Origin: G965197555 sp965197555
Lineage (GTDB): Bacteria; Chloroflexota; Dehalococcoidia; Lucifugimonadales; UBA3495
Direction of reading: 5' to 3'
NCBI GenBank assembly: GCA_965197555.1
Contig: OZ240213.1
Span: forward strand, 186,001-250,000
DNA: 64,000 nucleotides
In this document: one piece after another, positions 18,309-27,472 of the stretch
Layout of the letters: each line of letters opens with the position of its first letter
Position numbering within the stretch: position 1 is the first letter of the stretch
The notes under the pieces: generated by a model
Told to the model about the DNA's origin: nothing
The model's database searches: none
What the model saw: the letters and a program-made list of their open reading frames with translations, nothing else
Position numbers and translations under genes: made by a program

Positions 18309-18707
18309 CCAATCTCAGGACCCAAGTCCGTACTGGGTTTGCTTCGATGGGACTACCCGCGATGCGGATAGAATCAGCAGTCCGACCCTCGGTATCGGCA
18401 CCTCTTACAATTACCAGGTGAAGCAACTGACTGGTGGCTACTGGGACGTTTACTTCAACCGGCTGGACATGGCAGAGGTGACAGTCAACATCAAAGCTTC
18501 ATCAACGGATAGTGTATGGGTCGGCGCCGAGGTTACGAGCCTAAGCGACAATATTGGTGACTCGGACGACACGGGTCCACTTACCACATTACCAGCGACG
18601 GCAACTTCTACTCGCTATGCAATATGCAGAAGTATAACGAGTCGCCACCCAATTACTTAATCGACAACTTGCCAGGTTACGGCAATTGGCGCTTCTACGA
18701 TAAGTGA
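18309..18707 (+). pseudogene. Frameshifted fragment of an unknown protein
   Basis: Two consecutive frames together read as one coherent protein. The first runs from about 18309 to 18575 (DPSPYWVCFDGTTRDADR, then YWDVYFNRLDMAEVTVNIKA). The second runs from 18576 to the TGA at 18705 (STYHISDGNFYSLCNMQKY, then LIDNLPGYGNWRFYDK). No start codon with a ribosome-binding site is evident, and the frame overlaps the end of the dehydrogenase gene. It lacks a recognisable family. A real deletion or a sequencing/assembly error would explain the frame change near 18575. Confidence 0.55.
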
Positions 18708-18724
18708 ACAAGGGGATGGATAGG

Positions 18725-19315
18725 ATGACCAGAAAAAGATTCCAAGTCGTCGCCTTCGCGGTGATAGCGATGGCCGCGATTACAGCGTTTTTGTTAACAA
18801 ACCCCCTCAGCAGCTCAGCCGAGTCTGAGGGTGAGACAGCCATCCTCGAAGAAGGCGGCAATATGAACTGGGCCTTGCGCCTGGCTCGGAGAGGCCCAAC
18901 CCCTACGCTTGTAGGCGATCCGACCGCTATCTACGGCAAGATAATGACATACGGTGACGCGGGTACGGTTGCCGGGTCGCTGGTGGTGTCTGAGGGCGAC
19001 AGCCAGGCGTGGAGGTTTGGCCGGACAGTCCTGGTCTACGTATTCGAGGGGGATTTCGTCCATGGGGACCCCAGGACCCGCGATGTAGACGACTGGGCGC
19101 AAAAAATCATCGTTATCGATGAGGAAAAGGGTTATCAATTCCGGGACACTACGCATCGAGTAGTCGCTAAGATTGACGTGTCCCCGTTGCTACCACTATC
19201 AATCCGCGATGATCAGAAGGATGTGCCGCCTCGCGGAATCGATCACGACGAGGACCAGCCGCCGCTGGTACCGGCGGACCCTGCAACACCGGCACCGCCT
19301 CCCCCGAAGGAATGA
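18725..19315 (+). CDS. Secreted protein of unknown function
   Basis: A 196-residue protein with a signal peptide or N-terminal anchor: MTRKR followed by VVAFAVIAMAAITAFLL and a likely cleavage after SSSA. The mature part has VLVYVFEGDFVHGDP and a C-terminal proline-rich tail (ATPAPPPPKE), which often serves as a wall-spanning or disordered region. I place the start at ATG 18725 with GGATGG upstream; the frame opens at 18704. No family recognised. A strong hairpin terminator follows. Confidence 0.65.
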   Translation: MTRKRFQVVAFAVIAMAAITAFLLTNPLSSSAESEGETAILEEGGNMNWALRLARRGPTPTLVGDPTAIYGKIMTYGDAGTVAGSLVVSEGDSQAWRFGRTVLVYVFEGDFVHGDPRTRDVDDWAQKIIVIDEEKGYQFRDTTHRVVAKIDVSPLLPLSIRDDQKDVPPRGIDHDEDQPPLVPADPATPAPPPPKE

Positions 19316-19337
19316 CAACCGGAGAAATTGGCTAAAG

Positions 19338-19365
19338 AAGGCCCCGGACTGTGCCGGGGCCTTTA
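19338..19365 (+). terminator. Rho-independent terminator
   Basis: A 10-bp perfect GC-rich stem (AAGGCCCCGG / CCGGGGCCTT) closes a 6-nt loop and is followed by TTATC. It lies 22 nt after the secreted-protein stop. Confidence 0.7.
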
Positions 19366-19509
19366 TCATCTGTGCGCTGGAGAATCAAGCCTTTCATCGT
19401 CCGCCAAAAGGTACCACGCGGTAGGTAAGACTCACCGATTTGTTAGCAAACAACGAGAACTCCTAGTTGGCCGCTACCCTCGGTCCGGCCTGGTTGATTG
19501 CGCTGTTGG

Positions 19510-20520
19510 CTACGGTGTGGTGATTCTGTCCTTAAACTCCTGGCGCAGGTCTGGCAAGGGCGGCGGCTTCCGGCCCATCAACCGCTTGAACAAGTCGGCA
19601 ATCGGCCATTCGATGAACTCCCCCTGCCGGGCCATGTAGAACCCCACCCGCTCAATCCCGTACTCGTCGTCGTAGTCCAGCAGCGCGTACCCGATTAGCT
19701 GGTAGAGCTCCAGCTTTCCTATGGCGGCCTTGACCGTCGCTTTGAAGTCCACAAGGCAGTTGCCCACGATGATGTCGGCGTCCGCACCGCCCACGTCGCC
19801 GCTGCCCCGGAAAATCGGGTTCAGGACGGCCCTGTCCGAGAACCGTCCTTGGAACGCATGGAAGAAGGCTTGGGACAGGCTGCAGAGGTCGTCCACCCAA
19901 TGGTCCTCCGCAATCCTCAGCAGGTCGTCGACAGTCAAGGCACCGCAATGCAGCAAGGGCGAGGATACCCGTGCTTGGGCCGCCCCCGGTCGGGTCATCT
20001 CCTCGAAGAGGGCGAGGACGACGCAGTACCTAGCCAACAACTCCTCATCCTGCCGTCCTAGGTCCAGCAGGCGGCCCTCCGGGCCTAAGCTTGGGCCCAT
20101 TCGAGCCAGCATCTCATCGAGGTTGGCGAAGAAGCTCATCACAAGCCCGGACGGCAGCACCTGGCCGTCCCTGTGTTGCGGTTGAGAGAGAAGCACACGC
20201 CTTTGGTCGGGACCGGTGTATCTCTGGATTCTCCCTCCAAACCTCCGCAGTACGACAACGGCGGAGTCCGGTGACTCCTGATACAGGCCCGGCCCCTGCG
20301 CGTCCCAGGGCTCGGACTGGTCGGTATCCTCCCAACCCAACTCCGCGCTGCTGACTTCCAGTGCGCCCTTCCATGCGACAAGTTGCCGGGACGGGGTGAT
20401 GGAGAAGTAGTAGCGAGCCCGGTAGTCAAACGCCGTGCCCAGCGTCGCCCACGGCACCGACTCCCTCGGTCGAATCGTTTCCGCGCTGCGAAGCCGAGCG
20501 TTCGCGTCCCTTGCCACCAC
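19510..20520 (-). CDS. Putative PD-(D/E)XK (RecB-like) nuclease-fold protein
   Basis: A 336-residue protein I do not recognise as a named family. Its C-terminal third contains GGADADIIVGNCLVDFKAT followed by KLELYQLIGYALL. That is the Asp...Asp-x-Lys core with a downstream Gln and Tyr, as in RecB-like PD-(D/E)XK nucleases. The N-terminal part (AFDYRARYYF) looks family-specific. No signal peptide or membrane segment is seen. It stands alone beside tRNA-Ser, a common location for acquired genes. A DNA-processing or defence role is only inferred. Confidence 0.6.
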   Translation of the reverse strand: MVARDANARLRSAETIRPRESVPWATLGTAFDYRARYYFSITPSRQLVAWKGALEVSSAELGWEDTDQSEPWDAQGPGLYQESPDSAVVVLRRFGGRIQRYTGPDQRRVLLSQPQHRDGQVLPSGLVMSFFANLDEMLARMGPSLGPEGRLLDLGRQDEELLARYCVVLALFEEMTRPGAAQARVSSPLLHCGALTVDDLLRIAEDHWVDDLCSLSQAFFHAFQGRFSDRAVLNPIFRGSGDVGGADADIIVGNCLVDFKATVKAAIGKLELYQLIGYALLDYDDEYGIERVGFYMARQGEFIEWPIADLFKRLMGRKPPPLPDLRQEFKDRITTP

Positions 20521-20674
20521 TCTAGTGCGATTGCTTGGCTAAGAGAGCCTTTCATGGGCTATAACGATTCTCTCCTTACACCGGCATCTCCGCCAGCCGC
20601 GCCACTAGGTACTCCTGTCAGAGAATTAAAAGACCCGGCTACCAATCCCGGAAAGGGCCAAGAACGAATAGCGG

Positions 20675-20762
20675 CGGAGAGGGCGGGATTCGAACCCGCG
20701 AGAAGCTGGTGGCCCCTACGCGATTTCCAGTCGCGCCCGTTCGTCCACTCCGGCACCTCTCC
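20675..20762 (-). tRNA. tRNA-Ser (anticodon GGA)
   Basis: Read on the minus strand, the acceptor stem is GGAGAGG/CCTCTCC with discriminator G. The anticodon arm is CGCGA-CTGGAAA-TCGCG with anticodon GGA. A long variable arm typical of tRNA-Ser follows, and the T arm is GCGGG-TTCGAAT-CCCGC. The length is 88 nt and no CCA is encoded. Confidence 0.95.
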
Positions 20763-20891
20763 ACACTGGACTCCGCTGGGCCACTCCCCACCAAACCGGT
20801 GATGCGTAGAGGAGTCCTAGGGGCAGGGAGGCGACGCGGCGAACAGCCGGGGCAATTATAGTCAACGACATGTCGGCTGTCCAATACTCCC

Positions 20892-20921
20892 TTTCAATCG
20901 TCTGTTGGGGTACCCTATAAT
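20892..20921 (+). promoter_or_regulatory. Possible promoter of the Rieske gene
   Basis: A consensus TATAAT at 20916 is preceded at 18 bp by a weak TTTCAA. It lies 112 nt upstream of the Rieske ATG. Confidence 0.4.
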
Positions 20922-21032
20922 ATGCCCAGCCGCAGGAGGGTACCTTGGTGGGAGAAAAATGCGCCGTGGGCCTCCGGCATAAGATCCCGGCCTGGTCCGC
21001 CGCGGACTAACCGTAGAGGAGACTTCGATTAC

Positions 21033-21356
21033 ATGGCTGAATCAGGCTTCGTCAAAGTGGCTGAGGTTGGTGAGCTGTCCCCTGGAAATATGAAACTGGT
21101 CGAGGTGGGGTCGGACCAGATCTTGCTCTGCAATGTGGGCGGGACTGTGTACGCCTGCGACGACATATGTTCCCACGCTTACGCATCTTTATCCGAAGGG
21201 GACCTCAACGACAACGAGGTCGAGTGCCCTCTTCACGGTTCGGCTTTCAACGTTGTCACCGGAGAGGCTATAACCCCCCCAGCGGATGAAAGCCTACGAG
21301 TGTTTGAGGTAAGGGTCGACGGCCAGGACATTTTGGTGGGCCCCGCCAAGAGTTAG
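21033..21356 (+). CDS. Rieske [2Fe-2S] ferredoxin
   Basis: A 107-residue small Rieske protein of the dioxygenase-ferredoxin/NirD type that carries electrons in the cytoplasm. Cluster ligands are Cys46-x-His48 (CSH) and Cys65-x-x-His68 (CPLH). The GSAFNVVTGEA segment after the second ligand pair is standard. ATG 21033 is preceded by GAGGAG, whereas the upstream extension to 20922 lacks family similarity. There is no oxygenase next to it, so the partner is unknown. Confidence 0.9.
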   Translation: MAESGFVKVAEVGELSPGNMKLVEVGSDQILLCNVGGTVYACDDICSHAYASLSEGDLNDNEVECPLHGSAFNVVTGEAITPPADESLRVFEVRVDGQDILVGPAKS

Positions 21357-21446
21357 TGGAGGACTACTGCTAAAGCCAGGAGCTAGGACACAGCCCAGAG
21401 GCGGTGATTCGCTGTGCATCTGAAAAGGGACTACGGGGGAGGAAGC

Positions 21447-22073
21447 CTAATTATTGAGGAAGTACTCCTCAATTAGTGACCCCGGTGACCCTCCCAAACT
21501 CCCCAACAACTGAAGTCCAGAGAAAGGCCAGTAGACTAGCCACACCTTGCCCAATACGTTCTCTTCAGGTACCGGCCCCCAGATGCGGGAATCGTTGCTG
21601 CTCCTTCGGTTGTCACCGAGCACATAGTACTGCTTATCTGACAGCCACAATGTCGCCCGGGTAGAGTTGTCTGCGGCGGTCAAGTAGGGTTCTTGCAATT
21701 GGTCCCCATTGATGTACACCTTGCCCTGACGAATCTCGACCTCCTCACCGGGTAGGCCGATTACTCGTTTGACGAAGTCCTTGCTTGGGTCCTCAGGGAA
21801 CCGGAACACAATCACTTCACCCCGGTGCGGAGGGTGGATCGCAAAGCGCTGGGAGGGATTGCTGGACTTCCAGAAGGGCAGGATGCGCGACAAACGGTCA
21901 GTGTTGATTTGGAAATAAACCACCTTGTTTACCAATAAGTATTGGCCGCCTTCCAGGGTAGGACGCATACTGGAGCCGTCGACCTTGAAATTCCGGACGG
22001 TGGTGTGAATCAGCAGGAATACTATGACCGCTAGGGCTACCGCTTCTACAAGCTCTCTAACCACACGCGACAT
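21447..22073 (-). CDS. lepB: Signal peptidase I
   Basis: A 208-residue membrane serine protease that removes signal peptides at the outer face of the membrane. One N-terminal membrane segment covers about residues 8-24. The catalytic Ser35 is in DGSSMRPTL and the Lys102 is in FVKRVIGLPG. VLGDNRRSSNDSR is the conserved C-terminal block. A second, shorter signal peptidase is encoded at 43539-44021. The long segment between Ser and Lys carries an insertion compared with small Gram-positive enzymes. Confidence 0.95.
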   Translation of the reverse strand: MSRVVRELVEAVALAVIVFLLIHTTVRNFKVDGSSMRPTLEGGQYLLVNKVVYFQINTDRLSRILPFWKSSNPSQRFAIHPPHRGEVIVFRFPEDPSKDFVKRVIGLPGEEVEIRQGKVYINGDQLQEPYLTAADNSTRATLWLSDKQYYVLGDNRRSSNDSRIWGPVPEENVLGKVWLVYWPFSGLQLLGSLGGSPGSLIEEYFLNN

Positions 22074-22333
22074 TGAAAATACACACTATGATGCGAAACT
22101 ATGGCATACAGACCAAGGTAGCCACCCAAACTAGGTTTCCATTGCTAGTTGGTCATACCAATTTAACCAAAAGTATACCAGGCTTCGTCTCCATTACCGC
22201 CCCTCGATTGTTGTGGGTTAGCCCATTCTGCTAAAATCTGCTGCGGACGAGTACGCCAACAGCTCCATAGGCCATCGTCCCAGAGTAGACCCAACGGCAG
22301 CACAAAATATACGCATCGCGGAGGGACAGTACC

Positions 22334-23236
22334 ATGTCATGGCGCCTCCAGCTGCTAAACAAGCCTTACGGCGGAGTGACCGAAGGACCGGTGTGGGACG
22401 GGGAAGCGGTGTTATTTACGCATATTCCTACCAGCCGCATCATGCGGTTCAATCCAAAAAGCCAAGAAATCACTCTGGGACGGGGTGACACCAACCACAC
22501 CAACGGACTGGCCTACGATACCGAGGGCAGGTTGTTCGGTTGCTGCTCCGGGGGAAGATCAATAGTCCGCTTCGACCCCGACGGCGCCACCGCCACTATC
22601 TCCGACCGCTTGGACGGCCAGCGGATAAGTACGCCCAATGACTTGGCCGTCGACCGCCAAGGGCGGATATGGTACACCAATCCATGGAACGCCGGAAACA
22701 TTGACCCAGCGGAAATTGAAGAGCTCGACCACCGCTCGGTGCTTCGAGCCGACCCCCAGCCGGACGGCAGCTACCGGACGGTCCGGGCCACTTTCGACAC
22801 CACCATGCCCAACGGCATCTTGGTTTCCATCGACGAACGCACACTGTACGTGGCTGAAAGCAACAGCGACCGGAACGATATCGACCGGGAGCTGAGGGCC
22901 TACCCAATCCACGACGACGGCAGCCTGGGGCCGTACCGATTGATACACGCTTTTGGAAAAGACTCCCACTCAGTCCACCGGGGCATCGATGGAATGTGCC
23001 TGGACGTGGACGGAAATATCATAGCCACCGCAGGCTGGGAAACCGGTGGTCCCGGACCCATGATCTACGTGTTCTCGCCCACCGGCCGGGTGCTGGAAAC
23101 CCATCCGGTGCCATGCTTAAGGCCCACCAACTGCTGCTTTGGCGGCCCCGACATGACCACGTTATACGTCACCAGCACCCAGGGTCATTTCTACCAAGCC
23201 CAGACCGACCGCGTCGGCTGGGCAATCTACCCCTAG
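22334..23236 (+). CDS. SMP-30/gluconolactonase/LRE family protein
   Basis: A 300-residue six-bladed beta-propeller hydrolase. Expected metal ligands are visible: Glu17 in VTEGPVWDG, the Asn/Asp in STPNDLAVD and the Asp in GIDGMCLDVDGN. Such enzymes hydrolyse sugar lactones or related esters. The ATG is preceded by GGAGGGA. It lies upstream of a small unknown gene and the three-domain lyase fusion in the same orientation, so all may belong to one catabolic set. Confidence 0.88.
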   Translation: MSWRLQLLNKPYGGVTEGPVWDGEAVLFTHIPTSRIMRFNPKSQEITLGRGDTNHTNGLAYDTEGRLFGCCSGGRSIVRFDPDGATATISDRLDGQRISTPNDLAVDRQGRIWYTNPWNAGNIDPAEIEELDHRSVLRADPQPDGSYRTVRATFDTTMPNGILVSIDERTLYVAESNSDRNDIDRELRAYPIHDDGSLGPYRLIHAFGKDSHSVHRGIDGMCLDVDGNIIATAGWETGGPGPMIYVFSPTGRVLETHPVPCLRPTNCCFGGPDMTTLYVTSTQGHFYQAQTDRVGWAIYP

Positions 23237-23331
23237 CATGTTCTTGTTCACCCTAAGGAGCGAGGGATTGAAGAGGCCGGGCAGGCCCGGGAACCCGCCA
23301 GTCCAATCCGGTTGACTAGGAGAGTGGAGCT

Positions 23332-23682
23332 TTGTCACTCCGGGACCACGGAATCACCAGAAGACACCTCCGCCAAGGGGGCGGGCGCGGCTCGGGTACC
23401 GACCATTTCGAGGACTTAGTGGGCAGCACCGAATTCTACATCTACCAGACCCCAAACAAGCAACCCAAGGGGTACGACGGCCTTAAGCTGTATCTGGAAG
23501 CCCAGGAGTGCGAAGTCATATTCACCGCCGACGCACCTCCCGAGCTGGGGAACCGCTACGAGACAATGCGGATTACCCACAAGACCAGCCAACCCATACC
23601 GGAGCCGGCCCTCAAGCGCTCCCATTCCTGGGCCCATCAAAGAAATTTCCTACACAGTTTCTTCAAGCCTATGTACCGTTAA
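23332..23682 (+). CDS. Small protein of unknown function
   Basis: A 116-residue reading frame with a TTG start preceded by AGGAGAGTGGAG. It contains STEFYIYQTPNKQPKGYDG and ECEVIFTADAPPELGNRYE, and a basic His/Phe-rich C terminus. No family is recognised. It sits between the gluconolactonase-like gene and the three-domain fusion, all on the plus strand. The coding assignment rests on frame continuity and the ribosome-binding site. Confidence 0.5.
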   Translation: MSLRDHGITRRHLRQGGGRGSGTDHFEDLVGSTEFYIYQTPNKQPKGYDGLKLYLEAQECEVIFTADAPPELGNRYETMRITHKTSQPIPEPALKRSHSWAHQRNFLHSFFKPMYR

Positions 23683-23786
23683 GGGAACGCTGAGTAAACC
23701 ATAGTGCCAGCGGGGTGTTCCCAGGATCGGAGTGCGTCTACCGCTACCAACATCACCTGAGTAAGATTCACCGGGGGAGATAACAA

Positions 23787-25814
23787 ATGGCTAGGTATCA
23801 AATAGATGAAGCGCAGGATTGGGCGCAGGAGACCCTCCGGGGCCAGTGGACCACTTTAATAACACCCTTCACGCCGGACGACCGTATCGATGAAGCGGGT
23901 ATGCGGCACAACATCAGGCGCATCCGCAGCCTAGGCACCAGGGGTGGGGGCTGCACCTGGGGCATGGGGGAGTTCTGGAGCCTGACCCATGACGAGCGGT
24001 TGCAAGTGATGGACATCGTAGCCGATGAAGCCAAAGGACAATGGCCCATCGGCGCCCATGTGACCCACACCTCCGCTCAAGAGATGCTTGCTTTGGCCCG
24101 TCACGCGGAAGCGGTGGGTTTCGACCTCCTCATAGTAGCGCCGCCTTACATAGTGACCAAGACCGAGGAGCAAGTAGTTGAGTGGGTGGAATACCTGGCC
24201 CGCAACACTTCCTTAGCTATCATGTTTTACAACTCTCCCCAGTTTGGAATCGTCCTGAACACCGGCTCCCTCACCCAGATCTGCCAGATTCCCAATGTCG
24301 TCGGGGTCAAGGAAGCCAGCTTCAACCAGCAGCTATCCATCGAAGCCCACCTGTCCCTCGGCCAGCAATCAATAATCAGCACTCCCGACGAGTGGATCTA
24401 CTGGAAGGCCAAGGAACTGGGCTTCCATCAGCAGGTGATGTTCGCCAACACCTCGGACTGGAGGTTTGACACTCCTGAGGCCAACTACTACGTGCAATTT
24501 ATCAATAGGGTGAGCGAAGGACACCTGGATGAAGATTTCTACGAAACTCACCTCAGGAGGATCAAGGAGCTATCCGATACATGGTGGACGAGGACAGTAA
24601 CCAAATACAACGGTGCGTTACCAATTCCTATGGTGAAATATTGGGGAGAGTTGATGGGAATGGCGGCTGGCCACACCAGAGCTCCACTGGCTGATCTCAA
24701 AGTCGAAGAGAAAGCGGAGCTAAAAAGGGAATTGGAGCCGTTAAAGCCCAAGCCTCCAGCCGTGGCCGCACCGGTGGACAACAGGGTGGCGTGGCTGACT
24801 GGGAACAACAACTTTTTCTCAGGCATGCTTTTGATGGTCAGTGTCCAGAACCTGGAGGAGGCCCTGGAAGCGGAGAGGGGCGGCGCCGACGTAGTGGACG
24901 TCAAGAACCTTCAGGAAGCGCTCGTGGGTTCCGGCCACCCGTCCGTGGTCCAACAGGTACGGGCACAGATCCCGGCAGAGAAACACGTGAGTGTCACCCT
25001 AGGCGTGGTCCCCAGCCAACCAGGCACGGTAGCAATGGCGGCCTACGCTGCGGCGGCCTTGAATGCCACGTCCGTCAAAGTGGGGTTCTGCAACACCGAC
25101 TATGCGACGGCGGCAGAAACATTGCGCCAATCGCGCCGGGCCATGGAAGGGTTTAACACCAAGTTGATCGGGTCTCTATTTGCCGACAACCCGTTGTACG
25201 ATGGTCTCGATCCCTATTTGATGGTGCAACTAGCCAAAGAGGGAGAATGCGACGGTTTCCTGATAGACACCCTGACCAAGGACGGACGCAACCTATTCGA
25301 CTTCATCCCGGAAGAGAAACTCAAAGAGATCGTATTTCAAGGGAAGCAAATGGGGCTGAGTACCTCCTTGTCGGGGCACCTGCGAATCCAGGACCTGGAC
25401 GAGCTTGCTCGCATCAACCCCGATATTGTGGGAGTGCGGGGAGCCGTCTGCGCTGATGGAGAACGAGGCCGGGCAGTGGCCTGGGAGTCCGTCGCCGAGT
25501 TCCAAAGACAGCTTGAGATGCGAAAGAGTGGGACAATAAACGTGCACACCGAACCCGCTCCCACAGTCAGCAACGGCACCGGAGGCTGGGTAGTCATCGA
25601 CGGTCGAGGTAAGAGCTGCGCCGGCATCATCGCGGCGTTAACCCGGCAAGTGGAAATCGACAGCAACCCCCTCGTAGAAGCCATCTTGGGCGACGCGTTA
25701 AATATCTATGACGTTATCCTGTGGGCCGAAACCGCGGGACACCATCTGCTGACCCAGCGGAAGGAAGCCGACGGCACCCTTCGCGTGCTGATCCAACCCA
25801 ACGGTCGCTCCTGA
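23787..25814 (+). CDS. Three-domain fusion: DHDPS/NAL-like lyase + MfnB-like furan synthase + TusA-like domain
   Basis: A 675-residue protein. Residues 1-320 resemble the dihydrodipicolinate synthase/N-acetylneuraminate lyase barrel, with Schiff-base Lys175 (VVGVKEAS) and Tyr148 (MFYNSPQ). Residues about 345-590 match (5-formylfuran-3-yl)methyl phosphate synthase (MfnB, DUF556), which condenses two glyceraldehyde 3-phosphates in methanofuran synthesis. Asp371/Lys373 (VVDVKN), Lys431 (SVKVGF) and Lys498 (IDTLTKDGRNLFD) correspond to its catalytic residues. Residues about 600-675 look like a TusA/SirA domain (VIDGRGKSCAG, Cys611, then LHILIQP-like ending), with Ala in place of Pro after Cys. 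The start ATG has GGGGGAGA upstream. I know of no described protein with this order. Confidence 0.8.
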   Translation: MARYQIDEAQDWAQETLRGQWTTLITPFTPDDRIDEAGMRHNIRRIRSLGTRGGGCTWGMGEFWSLTHDERLQVMDIVADEAKGQWPIGAHVTHTSAQEMLALARHAEAVGFDLLIVAPPYIVTKTEEQVVEWVEYLARNTSLAIMFYNSPQFGIVLNTGSLTQICQIPNVVGVKEASFNQQLSIEAHLSLGQQSIISTPDEWIYWKAKELGFHQQVMFANTSDWRFDTPEANYYVQFINRVSEGHLDEDFYETHLRRIKELSDTWWTRTVTKYNGALPIPMVKYWGELMGMAAGHTRAPLADLKVEEKAELKRELEPLKPKPPAVAAPVDNRVAWLTGNNNFFSGMLLMVSVQNLEEALEAERGGADVVDVKNLQEALVGSGHPSVVQQVRAQIPAEKHVSVTLGVVPSQPGTVAMAAYAAAALNATSVKVGFCNTDYATAAETLRQSRRAMEGFNTKLIGSLFADNPLYDGLDPYLMVQLAKEGECDGFLIDTLTKDGRNLFDFIPEEKLKEIVFQGKQMGLSTSLSGHLRIQDLDELARINPDIVGVRGAVCADGERGRAVAWESVAEFQRQLEMRKSGTINVHTEPAPTVSNGTGGWVVIDGRGKSCAGIIAALTRQVEIDSNPLVEAILGDALNIYDVILWAETAGHHLLTQRKEADGTLRVLIQPNGRS

Positions 25815-26109
25815 CGGAGCAGCCTGCCGGGTGGGGATCCAATGGGCCTCATTCGTTGCCAACCGACATGCTGGCCCAGTTTCCGGGTGCCCAGTGGTCC
25901 AGGTCCGGGACCTCACGAACTCCGTAATGGGAACTGTTGGCTCTAGGTGCAGGGTCTCACCCGTATGGTCCGGCCACTGTCAGAGAGGGGCACAGAGACG
26001 GACCACTTCTTGCCCACGGGTCTTACTTAGAAGCAGTATCTGGTACCGCCGTTCTCGTGGCCAGCCTCACACTGCTATAATCTGAGCCATCGGACAGGAG
26101 GGAGTAATT

Positions 26110-27081
26110 ATGGCAACCAACAAGACAATTTGTATTGGGACTCTTGGGCAGGGCATATGGCGCAGTAGCGACAGCGGGAAGACCTGGGAAAGGATTCGCG
26201 AGGGCATCTACAGCGAAAACGCAGTCCGTAGTCTCACCGTCCACCCCAAGGATTTCAGCACCATGTACGCTGGGACCGCGGACGGGATATACCTGAGCCA
26301 GGACGTGGGCGCCACCTGGGAACGGTTGGATTCACCCATGAACGACATACCGATCTGGACTCTGGCCATAGATCCGGTGGACCCCAATGTCATTTTCGCG
26401 GGAACCCGGCCGGCGTTGCTTTTCCGCTCCAAGGACAGCGGCCACACCTGGGAGAACCTCCCCGTGGAAATGGCAGAGGAATGTCCGAATGTAAGGATTC
26501 CCAGGGTTACGGCCTTAGTTGTAGACCCCCATGACCACCATAACGTCTGGGCTGGAGTGGAGGTGGACGGAGTGCGCCACAGCAAGGACGGTGGCGACAG
26601 TTGGGAGTCGGTGAAGAGTGGAATCAACGACCCCGATATCCACAACCTGGCGATTACCTTGGGACCTCCAAAGACCCTGTTGACCATCACCCCAAGAGAA
26701 GTGTTTTCCAGCACCGATGATGGCGTCACCTGGGAGCCGGTCTCGGCGGGCCAGCAAGTAGCGATACCCTACTGCCGGGCGGTAGCGATCAAGGCCGACG
26801 ATCCCCAGGTAATCTATATGGGCAACGGGGAAAACGCTTTTGGAGCACGCGGCGCTATACACCGGTCCACCGACAGGGGTCGAACCTGGGAAGCCTTGCC
26901 TTTGCCCGTGGAACCCAACGGCTCGGTCTGGGACCTGGCAACCCATCCTTCGGACCCCGATTTTGTCTTGGCCAGCACAGTCAACGGACAGGTCTTCTCC
27001 AGCGCGGACGGCGGCGACTCCTGGCACAAGATACCCAGGGACTTTGGTGAGGCCCACTCCCTCGCTTGGGTTGCAGGCTAG
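26110..27081 (+). CDS. BNR-repeat (sialidase/VPS10-like) beta-propeller protein
   Basis: A 323-residue propeller with repeated Asp-box/BNR motifs: SSDSGKTWERI (residues about 18-28), SQDVGATWERL, SKDSGHTWENL, SKDGGDSWESV, STDDGVTWEPV, STDRGRTWEAL and SADGGDSWHKI. No signal peptide is visible, so it may be cytoplasmic. The family covers glycosidase-like and scaffold propellers, and no catalytic residues identify a sialidase. TATAAT at 26076 and an AGGAGGGA ribosome-binding site precede the ATG. A perfect 19-bp terminator follows. Confidence 0.85.
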   Translation: MATNKTICIGTLGQGIWRSSDSGKTWERIREGIYSENAVRSLTVHPKDFSTMYAGTADGIYLSQDVGATWERLDSPMNDIPIWTLAIDPVDPNVIFAGTRPALLFRSKDSGHTWENLPVEMAEECPNVRIPRVTALVVDPHDHHNVWAGVEVDGVRHSKDGGDSWESVKSGINDPDIHNLAITLGPPKTLLTITPREVFSSTDDGVTWEPVSAGQQVAIPYCRAVAIKADDPQVIYMGNGENAFGARGAIHRSTDRGRTWEALPLPVEPNGSVWDLATHPSDPDFVLASTVNGQVFSSADGGDSWHKIPRDFGEAHSLAWVAG

Positions 27082-27151
27082 CAACCAGTTACAACCTTAG
27101 GTTTTATTTTTTGGCACAAGCAGGCCCAGTTCCTCCTGAGAGCCTATGGCA

Positions 27152-27196
27152 AATAAAGACAAGGGGAAGGATCAATGCCTTCCCCTTGTCTTTATT
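27152..27196 (+). terminator. Strong Rho-independent terminator
   Basis: A perfect 19-bp stem (left arm AATAAAGACAAGGGGAAGG) closes a 7-nt loop and ends TTTATT. It is 70 nt after the BNR gene; the rest of 27197-27472 shows nothing. Confidence 0.8.
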
Positions 27197-27472
27197 ACAA
27201 GCTCCCATCGCCGGAGGACAGTTCCCTATCTTGTCCTATTCTGCCAGTCGTAGGTAGTCCCGGGCGTCCCTCAGTCAGGCTTGAGAAGCTTGGCCTCATT
27301 TGGCGTTTGGTGCCCGTGGTGTTCACGTCTGCTCCAACAGCACCTAAAGTAAGGGTGTTGAACGCACCTGCGCTGCTCACCCAGCCGTCGAACGGGTCAG
27401 CTTTTCAAGCCCAACTGAATGTAAATCTCCCACGAGCAGCGGCCCGTCCCTCACTAGCCCTCCACTTGGGCG

